Positions 1-7,282 of a stretch of DNA of 64,000 bases are shown here, piece after piece (the stretch's first letter is position 1; each line of letters opens with the position of its first letter). The notes under the pieces are model-generated. The model was given only the letters and a program-made list of their open reading frames with translations, made no database searches and had not been told where the DNA came from. This DNA is from Candidatus Competibacteraceae bacterium (GTDB lineage Bacteria > Pseudomonadota > Gammaproteobacteria > Competibacterales > Competibacteraceae). Where the stretch lies: the NCBI GenBank assembly GCA_016713505.1, contig JADJPA010000001.1:186001-250000 (forward strand). The letters are read 5' to 3'. The position numbers and the translations under genes are program-made.

Positions 1-194
1 GCGCCAGCGGCGGCGGGCGCGGCGGCGGACGCCGCCGCTGGCGTGGCGGGTGCTACCGGAGCAGTGACCGCCGCCGGAGCGACGCTCATGCTGCCCGGCG
101 TCGGGTAGAGGGTTTGGGAATCCTCGGTCGAGATGTCCTCGACCGCGACGATGTACTGTTTGCCCTCGACAGTAATGCGGAATTTCTTCTCCAT
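1..194 (-). CDS. Biotin carrier subunit of Na+-translocating decarboxylase (partial)
   Basis: The frame starts with ATG at 194 (MEKKFRITVEGKQY) and runs off the left edge. The first 40 residues form the beta-strand start typical of biotin/lipoyl carrier proteins of the glutaconyl-/methylmalonyl-CoA decarboxylase type. An Ala/Pro-rich flexible linker of at least 25 residues follows. The biotinylated Met-Lys-Met motif would lie beyond the edge and is not seen. The carrier shuttles the carboxyl group from the carboxyltransferase (mmdA-like gene, 629-2188) to the membrane beta subunit. It lies 47 bases downstream of the OadG-like gene on the same strand, which supports the assignment. It could instead belong to an oxaloacetate decarboxylase, but the neighbouring carboxyltransferase is of the acyl-CoA type. 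Confidence 0.8.
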   Translation of the reverse strand, partial: MEKKFRITVEGKQYIVAVEDISTEDSQTLYPTPGSMSVAPAAVTAPVAPATPAAASAAAPAAAG

Positions 195-241
195 GGTGTT
201 GTTCTCTCGTGAAAAGGTGGGATGGATAAGGGTTCAGGCGT

Positions 242-598
242 TCAGTGCGAGCCGCGCGGGAGATGCGAGGTGTGATGGGTAGTGCGCGCTTCGGCGGTCC
301 AACCGAAGCCGCGGCTGGCCATTTCGATGTGGACGATGCGGTGCGCGCCCATCATCATGGCCACCGCCGCGCTGATGGCGGCGATATGTTCCTGCGGGAT
401 GCCGGCGACCGCCGGTTGCGCGGCGGTCGTCGAGACCGCCGGTTTGGCGGGCGCTTTCGCTTCGGCCTTAGCCGCTTGCCGCGACAGCACGATGACGATG
501 CCGCGAATGACGGCCGCGACCAGCATCGAGACCACGATCACGATGCCGTAGATGACGAACATGTCGCCGATGGCGTCCCAAGTGGTGTAAGTCTTCAT
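242..598 (-). CDS. OadG-family small subunit of Na+-pump decarboxylase
   Basis: Protein of 118 residues with one membrane helix near the N-terminus (about residues 12-38), followed by a Lys/Ala/Pro-rich segment and a short C-terminal part ending in a His-rich tail. This is the layout of the OadG/MmdD gamma-delta subunits, which hold the carboxyltransferase to the membrane beta subunit. A stretch around residues 68-85 (PQEHIAAISAAVAMMMG) is the conserved 'HIAAI-AAV' motif of this family. The gene sits 30 bases after the carboxyltransferase and 47 bases before the biotin carrier, so the three look like one operon. The C-terminal tail is lineage-variable in such subunits. Confidence 0.82.
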   Translation of the reverse strand: MKTYTTWDAIGDMFVIYGIVIVVSMLVAAVIRGIVIVLSRQAAKAEAKAPAKPAVSTTAAQPAVAGIPQEHIAAISAAVAMMMGAHRIVHIEMASRGFGWTAEARTTHHTSHLPRGSH

Positions 599-628
599 CG
601 GTGCGTTTCCTTGGGTTGGGCGCGGCGC

Positions 629-2188
629 TTAGAGCGGAATGTCGCCGTGCTTCTTGGCCGGGCGCAGCTCGCGCTTGGTCAGCAGCTTGCGCAACGCCAG
701 GGTGATGGTGGCGCGGGTGTCGGCCGGCTCGATCACGTCGGTAATGTAGCCGCGCGAGGCCGACATGTACGGCGAGGCGAACTTGGCGCGGTACTCCTCC
801 ACCAGTTCCTTGGTCTTGGCCTTGCGCTCCTTGGCGTCCTTGATGTCCTTGAGCTCGCCGCGATACAAAATGTTGACCGCGCCTTCCGCGCCCATCACCG
901 CGATTTCGGCGGTCGGCCAGGCGTAGACCGCATCCGCGCCCATCTCTTGCGCGCACATGGCGAGATAGGAACCGCCATAGGCTTTGCGCAGGATGATGGT
1001 GATCTTCGGCACGGTGGCGGACGCATAGGTGTAGAGCATCTTCGCGCCGTGGCGGATGATGCCGCCGCGCTCCTGTTCGATGCCGGGCAGGAAGCCGGGC
1101 ACGTCCACCAGCGTGATCAAAGGGATGTTGAAGGCGTTGCAAAACCGAATGAAGCGCGCGCCCTTGTCCGAGGAGTCAATATCCATCGCGCCGGCCTTGA
1201 CCAACGACTGATTGGCGAGAACGCCGACCACGATGCCTTGAATCCGGGCGAAACCGACCACGATATTGCCGGCCCAACCGGCGTGGACTTCCAGAAACTG
1301 GCCGCCGTCCACCAGCCGGTGGATGATTTGCTTGACATCCATCGGTTCGGCGGAGGTGTCGGGCAGCAGCGCGTTGATGCCCTCGTCCGGCGATAGGTCG
1401 AGATCGGGGTAGGGTCGGTGCGGTGGGTCTTCGGTGTTGTTGGACGGCAAATAACTCAGCAGCGCCTTGGCGATCTGGATGGCGTGGCGATCATCCTCGG
1501 CGACGAAATGGACGTTGCCGCTGACCGTCGCGTGCATCTCGGCGCTGCCGACATCCTCCAGGCTGGTGGTGCGGCCGGTGACCGCCTTGATCACCTCCGG
1601 GCCGGTGATGAACATGTAGGCGTTTTGCTTGGTCATGATGATGTAGTCCATCAGCGCCGGCGAATACGACGCGCCGCCGGCGCAGGGGCCGGCGATGATG
1701 GCGATTTGCGGCACCACGCCCGACAGCAGCACGTTTTGATAGAACACCTCGCCGTAGCCGGACAGGGCGTCCACCGCCTCTTGGATGCGCGCTCCAGCGG
1801 AGTCCTTGAACGCCACCACCGGCATCCCGGTCTTGAGCGCAAGCTGCATGGACTGCACGATTTTCTTGGCGTGCATCTTGCCCAGGGTGCCGCCCATCAC
1901 CGTGAAATCCTGGCTGAACGCCGCCACCGGGCGGCCGTCCACGAAGCCGGTGCCGACGATCACGCCGTCCGAGGGCAGCTCTTTGTCGGCCAAGCCGAAA
2001 TGCTTGCCGGCGTGCTTGGCGTGAGTGGCTATTTCCTGAAAGGTGTCTTCCTGGAACAGGGTCAGCAGTCGCTCGCGGGCGCCCAACAAGCCCTTTTCAT
2101 GGCGTTCCTTGATCTTGTCCTCACCCCCGCCCGCCAAGACCTTGGCGCGACGTTCCCGCAGGATTTCAAGCTGTTTCTCGGAGAGCAT
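629..2188 (-). CDS. mmdA: Methylmalonyl-CoA decarboxylase/acyl-CoA carboxyltransferase alpha subunit
   Basis: Protein of 519 residues, the usual length for the two-lobed acyl-CoA carboxyltransferase (crotonase fold) family that includes PccB and MmdA. Oxyanion-hole glycine motifs are seen in both lobes: DSAGARIQEAV and GPCAGGASYSP in the N-lobe, VPGFLPGIEQE and RKAYGGSYLAM in the C-lobe. It transfers the carboxyl group of a CoA ester, probably (S)-methylmalonyl-CoA, to carrier biotin, giving propionyl-CoA. With an OadG-like subunit and a carrier directly downstream, a Na+-pumping decarboxylase is more likely than an ATP-driven propionyl-CoA carboxylase, whose biotin carboxylase partner is not seen here. 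The ATG at 2188 follows a GAGG-rich ribosome site. Confidence 0.85.
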   Translation of the reverse strand: MLSEKQLEILRERRAKVLAGGGEDKIKERHEKGLLGARERLLTLFQEDTFQEIATHAKHAGKHFGLADKELPSDGVIVGTGFVDGRPVAAFSQDFTVMGGTLGKMHAKKIVQSMQLALKTGMPVVAFKDSAGARIQEAVDALSGYGEVFYQNVLLSGVVPQIAIIAGPCAGGASYSPALMDYIIMTKQNAYMFITGPEVIKAVTGRTTSLEDVGSAEMHATVSGNVHFVAEDDRHAIQIAKALLSYLPSNNTEDPPHRPYPDLDLSPDEGINALLPDTSAEPMDVKQIIHRLVDGGQFLEVHAGWAGNIVVGFARIQGIVVGVLANQSLVKAGAMDIDSSDKGARFIRFCNAFNIPLITLVDVPGFLPGIEQERGGIIRHGAKMLYTYASATVPKITIILRKAYGGSYLAMCAQEMGADAVYAWPTAEIAVMGAEGAVNILYRGELKDIKDAKERKAKTKELVEEYRAKFASPYMSASRGYITDVIEPADTRATITLALRKLLTKRELRPAKKHGDIPL

Positions 2189-2502
2189 GAACCTTACCTC
2201 TTGGTGTTCGAATTAGATGGTTTATTGATGGGCAAACCATTTCAGCCGGCCCGCATCCAGGTAATGCGAAGCTAATCAAATTATTGTTGTATAAGGAGAA
2301 GAATGGCTTGAGTTCGGGATGGAGAGAGCATGTGACCGAGGTCAAGCCACCCCCGCGGATTCATTATCTACTGATTGCTTTCGCATAAAGGGTAGTCGAA
2401 ATCCGGCCAAACGCGATAGCCGGGCATTTTTATTGAGTGCTTGCGAATAAACCGCCGCCGTTTTCCACAGATATGGCGAAACAGCCACCCAACGGCCGCG
2501 AA
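2189..2502. other. Intergenic leader upstream of mmdA
   Basis: No convincing gene is seen. A 7-base inverted repeat (ATGGTTT at 2217-2223, AAACCAT at 2234-2240) lies just upstream of the mmdA start, in what would be its 5' leader, and could be a regulator site. The rest is AT-richer than the neighbouring genes, as expected for a promoter region. Confidence 0.3.
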
Positions 2503-2694
2503 TCAGGAAAGCGCTGAAACAGGCGTCATTTCGTCAGCGAGTCGTTCTTCGTCGGTCGGGCTCGCTGGCGGTGCGGCCGGTTCTTCTTCCGGAGCGAGGC
2601 GGATCAAATCGCAGCGGCGGTGGGCGCGTTGCATGGCTTGCTGGCTGAGGTTGCGTCGGGAGCGTTGGGCTTGCAAGATGGCGCGATATCTCAT
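2503..2694 (-). CDS. Hypothetical 63-residue basic protein coupled to the FabD-like gene
   Basis: The frame begins with an ATG that overlaps the stop codon of the FabD-like gene in an ATGA arrangement (2691-2694), the usual sign of translational coupling. The N-terminal half is strongly basic and Arg/Gln-rich and the C-terminal half is acidic and Pro-rich. No known domain is recognised. It may be a real small partner protein or a chance frame in GC-rich DNA; the coupling is the only positive evidence. Confidence 0.35.
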   Translation of the reverse strand: MRYRAILQAQRSRRNLSQQAMQRAHRRCDLIRLAPEEEPAAPPASPTDEERLADEMTPVSALS

Positions 2695-3674
2695 GACCGC
2701 AGCGCCTCCGCCGTTTCCCGCAGGGTTTGGGTGTTGATGGCGGCGTGATAGTGAATGCTGTAATCGGAGCCGCGCTGCGCTTTCTTGATCATGCTTTCCA
2801 GGTTAGGGCGCTTGTCCTCCGGCGCGGAGCCGCTGCCCAAGCCGCCGCCGAATTCGACGATGGCGGTGAGTTCGTTGTGGAAGGCGGTTTCCAGATTGCC
2901 GATCCAGTTGACCGGGTGGAACAGCTGGAAGAACAGTCGGGTTTTGATGGCGGCGGGGTCGGGGTCATGATAGGTCCCGCTGTAGTTGGACAGCACCCGC
3001 ACCGTCGGCGCGGCCATCGCGGCGGCATCCAGCACCGGCCGGAAAGGCAGGGCGGCGGCGATCATGTAAAAGGTGTGAAAGGCACCCTCGGTCTTGAGGC
3101 GGGTCGGCCGTTTCTTGGGGAAATGCGCGTGAGCCTCTTCGGTCAACCGATCCAAGTCTTCGCCGCGTCCGCCGACCACGGTTTGATCGGGCAGGTTGCA
3201 GGCGGCGACGGCGCAGAAGTGTTTTTCCGCCAGCGGACGAACGTTGTCCAGATGCAGCGGAAAGGCCAGCATTTCGCCTTCCCCGTATGTTCCCATGCAC
3301 TCGCCACGTTTTTGCACCAAGCGCAGGGCGGTTTCGAAATCGAGCGCCCCGGCGGCGACCAGCGCGCAGTATTCGCCGAGACTGTGGCCAGCGGCAAGCA
3401 CCGGCTGCACGCGACTGTCGGTCAGCTCGCGAAAAATTTGGAGACAAGCCAGGGAGTGAGTCAGCAGAGCCGGTTGGGTGTGGCGGGTCAGTTTCAGCTC
3501 CTCTTCCGGTCCTTCCAGGCAGAGCTTGAGCAAATCGTAGCCCACGATATCGTTGGCTTGCTGGTAAAGCCGCTGGGCGGTGGGAAAGTCGCGGATGAGA
3601 TCGCTGCCCATGCCGACATATTGGGACCCTTGTCCGGGGAAAACGAACATGATCTGCTGGTTTTGGCTCGACAC
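2691..3674 (-). CDS. FabD-like malonyl-CoA/acyl-carrier transacylase
   Basis: Protein of 327 residues of the acyltransferase (FabD) fold. The N-terminal FPGQGSQYVGMG motif, the nucleophile elbow GHSLGEY with the catalytic serine, and a GAFHTFYM motif carrying the catalytic histidine are all present. It moves malonyl or a related acyl group from CoA to an acyl carrier protein. It is not next to other fatty-acid genes, and the C-terminal third differs from housekeeping FabD, so a role in a polyketide or other special pathway is possible. It starts with GTG at 3674. The stop overlaps the start of a 63-residue frame. Confidence 0.75.
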   Translation of the reverse strand: MSSQNQQIMFVFPGQGSQYVGMGSDLIRDFPTAQRLYQQANDIVGYDLLKLCLEGPEEELKLTRHTQPALLTHSLACLQIFRELTDSRVQPVLAAGHSLGEYCALVAAGALDFETALRLVQKRGECMGTYGEGEMLAFPLHLDNVRPLAEKHFCAVAACNLPDQTVVGGRGEDLDRLTEEAHAHFPKKRPTRLKTEGAFHTFYMIAAALPFRPVLDAAAMAAPTVRVLSNYSGTYHDPDPAAIKTRLFFQLFHPVNWIGNLETAFHNELTAIVEFGGGLGSGSAPEDKRPNLESMIKKAQRGSDYSIHYHAAINTQTLRETAEALRS

Positions 3675-3785
3675 GGCCTATGCTCCCTGGGAGAGTGATG
3701 TGACCAGCGCGCAAAGATACGGGGAAGCGCCTGGCAAGGCAAGGGCATCCATGCGCTGGCGGTGGGACGGCTCAAGCCCTTTCCA

Positions 3786-4015
3786 TCGGCCAGCACGCTG
3801 ACAACTGTCCCGGCGACCTGAGGCGTGATTTGAATGATGTTGCCGCCGACATAGGCATTATCTGTGGAGACATACCAGCGCCCGTACCCATTCCAGTAGC
3901 CGCCGACACCGACGGCGATCAGGCCAAACAACAGCGCCAGCAGCGACAATACCCGCCAGCGCTTGTTGTTCGGCAGTTCCGGTGGCTTATTGGCGTCCGC
4001 TTCGGGGGCATTCAT
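3786..4015 (-). pseudogene. N-terminal remnant of an EmrA/HlyD-type membrane fusion protein
   Basis: The first 76 codons give a cytoplasmic tail, one membrane helix (about residues 20-40) and the sequence STDNAYVGGNIIQITPQVAG. That is the hallmark start of EmrA-type periplasmic adaptor proteins of drug efflux systems (family knowledge: TDDAYVxGN). Homology stops near base 3786, and the frame then reads through unrelated DNA into an alternative frame of the FabD-like gene. A full EmrA has about 390 residues, so more than three quarters is missing, including the lipoyl and barrel domains. No efflux permease is nearby. Read as a truncated gene left by a deletion that joined it to the FabD-like gene. 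Confidence 0.7.
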
Positions 4016-4134
4016 CTTAGGAATTCCACAAGGTTGATGTTCGGCGCGCTGGTAATTCGTGCTGGCGTTGTCAATGGTACGACAAATCCCTGTAGTAGAA
4101 TTGCCAGTCCAGACGAACCATTACGAGGGAATTC

Positions 4135-5037
4135 ATGGCCACGGCCACCATCATCGACGGCAAACAGTTCGCCGCCCGCTTGCGCGCCGGAATCGCCGCG
4201 CACGTTACCCGCCTGAAAGCCGAATACGGCCTGACGCCCGGCTTGGCGGTGGTGCTGGTCGGCGACGATCCCGCCAGCCAGATCTACGTCCGCAACAAGG
4301 GATTGCAGGCGCGGGACGCCGGCATGAATTCTTTTGACCATCGCTTTTCGGTGACGGTCTCCCAAGCGGAATTACTAGCTCGCATCGCGGAGCTGAATCA
4401 AGACTCGACTGTTAACGGCATTCTGGTGCAGCTACCGCTCCCCGAACAGATCGATGCGGATGCGGTGATCGACGCGATTGCCGTCAGCAAGGACGTGGAC
4501 GGTTTTCACCCCTATAACGCTGGCTTGCTGGCGGTCGGCGGGGACGGCGTGGTGCCCTGCACCCCGATCGGTTGCCTGATGCTGCTCAAGCATCAGCTCG
4601 GCAAGCTGGCGAGTTTGCGCGCGGTGGTGCTGGGGCGCTCCAACATCGTCGGCAAACCGATGGCGGCGCTATTGTTGCGCGAGCATTGTACCGTCACCAT
4701 CGCCCACTCCCGCACCCGCGATCTGGCCGACGAGTGCCGCCGGGCGGATATTCTGGTGGCGGCCGTCGGCAAACCGCAGCTGGTCAAAGGCGATTGGCTC
4801 AAACCCGGCGCGACGGTGATCGATGTCGGCATTAACCGCATCCCGACCTCAGACGGCAAAGGTCGCTTGGTCGGCGATGTGGATTTTGAATCGGCGGTTC
4901 AGGTCGCGGGCGCGATCACCCCGGTACCCGGTGGCGTCGGGCCGATGACCATCGCCTGTTTGCTGCTGAATACCGTGACCGCCGCTTGTCGGCAGCGCGG
5001 GATTCCAGTGCCGGAGATCAAGCCGGCGGCGCAATAA
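4135..5037 (+). CDS. folD: Methylenetetrahydrofolate dehydrogenase/methenyltetrahydrofolate cyclohydrolase
   Basis: Protein of 300 residues, close to the usual 285-300. It carries the FolD signatures: the catalytic Tyr-X3-Lys (YVRNK), the substrate motif GILVQLPLPEQID, the conserved KDVDGFHPYN, the nucleotide site VVLGRSNIVGKPMA and the C-terminal PVPGGVGPMTIACLL. It interconverts 5,10-methylene-THF and 10-formyl-THF with NADP in the cytoplasm. The ATG at 4135 follows ACGAGGGA. It stands alone, divergent from the EmrA remnant. Its 3' end is followed by a strong GC hairpin and then IS copy 1. Confidence 0.96.
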   Translation: MATATIIDGKQFAARLRAGIAAHVTRLKAEYGLTPGLAVVLVGDDPASQIYVRNKGLQARDAGMNSFDHRFSVTVSQAELLARIAELNQDSTVNGILVQLPLPEQIDADAVIDAIAVSKDVDGFHPYNAGLLAVGGDGVVPCTPIGCLMLLKHQLGKLASLRAVVLGRSNIVGKPMAALLLREHCTVTIAHSRTRDLADECRRADILVAAVGKPQLVKGDWLKPGATVIDVGINRIPTSDGKGRLVGDVDFESAVQVAGAITPVPGGVGPMTIACLLLNTVTAACRQRGIPVPEIKPAAQ

Positions 5038-5044
5038 AAAGCGG

Positions 5045-5067
5045 CCCCGCGGGGGGCGCCCGCGGGG
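5045..5067 (+). terminator. GC-rich hairpin after folD
   Basis: A perfect 9-base stem (CCCCGCGGG at 5045-5053 with CCCGCGGGG at 5059-5067) and a 5-base loop start 8 bases after the folD stop. There is no clear run of T on the plus side; five A residues lie before the stem. It could act as a terminator for folD. IS copy 1 is inserted 14 bases downstream. Confidence 0.45.
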
Positions 5068-5080
5068 GGCGTGACGCTTA

Positions 5081-6182
5081 TTAACCCGGCAATTATTTAG
5101 CCGATAGTGGTATAGTGAGGGACATGAAAAAGATCGACGCACGTTGTTTGTCGCCGGAAGCGCAGGAGGAACGGCGCCGTCAGGCGCTGCGGCTGCGGGA
5201 AGAATTGCAGTGGACCTGGAAGGAAATCGCGCGGGTGGTCGGGGTGCATATCAGCACGGTGATCGGGTGGGGCCAACGCTTTGGTCGGGACGGAGAAGCG
5301 GGCCTGAAATCGCGGCGGCGGGGACGGCGGTACTTGACGGGCCGGACGCTGACGTTGGCCCAAGAGTGGCGGGTGCGCTCGATTTTGGTGGACGAGACGC
5401 CGGGGCGACGGGGATTGCCGTTTGCGCTGTGGAACCGACGGGCGGTCATGGAATTGATCGAAACGCTGTTTGGGGTGGCGATGCCGATTCGGACGGTGGG
5501 CGAGTATCTGTCGCGGTGGGGCTATAGCCCGCAACGACCCCTCAAGGCGCCTTGGAACAACGGCCTGCCGAGGTGCAACGGTGGTTGGACGAGACTTACC
5601 CCTCGATTCTCGCGCGAGCGAAGGCGGAGAAAGCGGTGATTTACTGGGGCGATGAGACGGCCGTGGTGGAAGATGGCCATTGGGTGCGCGGTTATGCGCC
5701 TCAGGGGAAAACGCCGGTGCTTGCCACCTCCAGCCGCCGGTCTGGATTGGCGCTGGTGTCGGCCATCAGCAACCAAGGCCTCGTCCGGTTCCGCTTTATC
5801 GAGCAGGCCCTGAACGCGGCCTTGTTCCTCGAATTCCTCGGCCAGTTGATCGCCGACCAGCCCCAGAAAGTCTTTTTGATTCTGGACAACCTCAAAGTCC
5901 ATCACGCGAAGCTCGTCACCGAGTGGGTCGGCGAACACGCCGAGCAAATCGAGCTAGTCTACTTGCCGCCCTATACCCCAGGCGCATCCCACCGAATACC
6001 TCAATCGCGATTTCAAAACCCAGTTGCGGTTATCGGCCCGTTCCTCCACGCCCCAGGCCTTGCGGCACAAAGCAAACGCCTTCCTCCAATTCCTCATCAA
6101 TACCCCAGAGCGTATCATGACCTATTTCAATCACCCCGCCGTCCACTACGCCGCTTAATCGCCTATTTCATTGCTGGGTTAA
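5081..6182 (+). mobile_element. IS630-family insertion sequence, copy 1 (defective)
   Basis: A 1102-base element bounded by imperfect inverted ends, TTAACCCGGCAATTATTTAG at the left and TTAACCCAGCAATGAAATAG (reverse complement) at the right. It is flanked on both sides by TA (5079-5080 and 6183-6184), the target duplication expected of IS630/Tc1-type elements. It is the inverted twin of copy 2 (7283-8387), shorter by three single-base deletions that break the transposase frame. No substitutions are evident in the translated frames compared. Confidence 0.9.
5124..6158 (+). pseudogene. IS630-family transposase, frameshifted
   Basis: Compared with the intact 345-residue transposase of copy 2, this copy lacks one base near 5545 (AAGGCGCC against AAGCGCGCC) and one base at each of two places near 5981-5987 (CCCCAGGCGCATCCC against CCCCAGAGCGCAATCCC). 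The N-terminal helix-turn-helix part stays in frame 1. The catalytic core with the first two acidic residues (YWGDETAV, LILDNLKVHH) is in frame 2. The last acidic residue (ERNPTEYLN in copy 2) is disrupted. The three losses add up to one codon, so the tail returns to the first frame and ends at the normal stop. Confidence 0.88.
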
Positions 6183-7113
6183 TAACGACCTTTTTGACGA
6201 TATATCGGTTCTGGCTCGGTGTATGGTTGATCATCGGCTTAACGGTTTTCTCCCCTGCTTCATAGTCCGATAGAAAACCGATTCGCTTGAGTTCTTCATG
6301 CGCCTTGATGAGGTTGGCTTTTATGTCGCGCCGCTTTTTGTTACACAAACCTATTAAGCCAGCTAGCTTCTCGAAAGTATGCGGTCCCGGCGTGACATGC
6401 GTTGAATAGTAGGCATGGAGGGCCTTAGCTGTCTGATTACGTTTTAGATCAAGGCGTTGCTGGTTATCCAAACTTGCCCACAGCCCCGCCTTGAAAAAAT
6501 GCGCGAAGTCCGTATTGATGCGAACGACATAGTTTTGAGTGTTTTCGTCCTTAATTCCGCCGTTAACCAATCCACCAAAGTAGCGGATGTGATGGTCAGT
6601 CATGTCCACAATGCCGCCGCACAACCGGATAATGACCGAATGTAGCCACTTGTAATTGGCTTTCCCTGTGGCTCTACCTAATGCCTTTAAAAGGCTATAG
6701 GCTGAAAAATGGCACTCCGTACCGAATGGGTGTTGGTGGGCGATTTTCAGTAGTTCGAGATAAACATCTAAGTCGGATTGATCCAACTGTTTACCTATGA
6801 AAAAGATTTCAACGCCATCGACAGACCAAAGATGTTCTCTTTCCAGATAGGGGCGACCTTCCTTGAAATTCATAGCTGGAAACAGGGCACTACGGAAAAC
6901 CGCCTGAGCTGTAGCACGACGGTCCTCGGGCCACTTCGGAAATTCGATCAGTTGCGCCGTTTGTTCTGGTGGCTCTTGTTTCCCTTTTCCTTCAGCATGA
7001 AAGGGTAAGGCTTGCTGCTCCCGACGCTGCTTGGAGCGTGCAATGGCACGGACCTCGATATCCTTCATCTTCGCCAACAAGTCCCAGCTACCGACGGTTT
7101 TCTCAGAGTCCAT
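6163..7113 (-). CDS. TrfA-family plasmid replication initiator, 3' end replaced by IS
   Basis: Protein of 316 residues resembling TrfA of IncP-type plasmids. It has a basic, Gln-rich N-terminus, then the conserved RSALFPAMNF segment, a region with LDVYLELLKIA, and a C-terminal winged-helix part with HPFGTECHFSAYSLLKALG. TrfA binds iterons and opens the plasmid origin. The last six codons (INPAMK plus stop) come from the inverted end of IS copy 1 (6163-6182), so the native C-terminus has been cut. How much is missing cannot be read from the sequence. No partition gene, toxin or iteron array is seen nearby. The base composition is clearly AT-richer than the chromosome, pointing to a plasmid source. 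Confidence 0.82.
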   Translation of the reverse strand: MDSEKTVGSWDLLAKMKDIEVRAIARSKQRREQQALPFHAEGKGKQEPPEQTAQLIEFPKWPEDRRATAQAVFRSALFPAMNFKEGRPYLEREHLWSVDGVEIFFIGKQLDQSDLDVYLELLKIAHQHPFGTECHFSAYSLLKALGRATGKANYKWLHSVIIRLCGGIVDMTDHHIRYFGGLVNGGIKDENTQNYVVRINTDFAHFFKAGLWASLDNQQRLDLKRNQTAKALHAYYSTHVTPGPHTFEKLAGLIGLCNKKRRDIKANLIKAHEELKRIGFLSDYEAGEKTVKPMINHTPSQNRYIVKKVVINPAMK

Positions 7114-7143
7114 ATTCCCCTCTCGCCAATGGCATGGTCATCT

Positions 7144-7172
7144 AATATAGTCTTGATTTTAATAATTTTTAA
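7144..7172 (-). promoter_or_regulatory. Possible sigma-70 promoter for trfA
   Basis: On the minus strand TTAAAA (7167-7172), a 17-base spacer and TATATT (7144-7149) lie about 30 bases before the trfA start. The spacing is ideal and the -10 is good, but the surrounding DNA is AT-rich, so chance matches are likely. Confidence 0.3.
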
Positions 7173-7282
7173 CTAAATTTCGAATTAAAGAATCTACCAA
7201 GGCAGAAGAAGCTGGTTCATGCTGATAAGAGGAAATGGTTGTAGCGACTACTAGCTTATAGTGTCCAAGTCAAACGAAACTA

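Noticed and set aside
3494..4015. A 173-codon protein made of the EmrA start fused to other sequence
   Set aside because: Only the first 76 codons resemble a family; the rest is an alternative frame of the FabD-like gene, so it was called a pseudogene remnant.
5115..6158. Programmed frameshift in IS copy 1 as in other IS families
   Set aside because: Copy 2 encodes the same protein in a single frame and copy 1 differs by plain deletions, so there is no sign of a programmed slip site.
7114..7282. Possible plasmid origin with iterons upstream of trfA
   Set aside because: The stretch is AT-rich, but no repeated 17-22 base units are seen.
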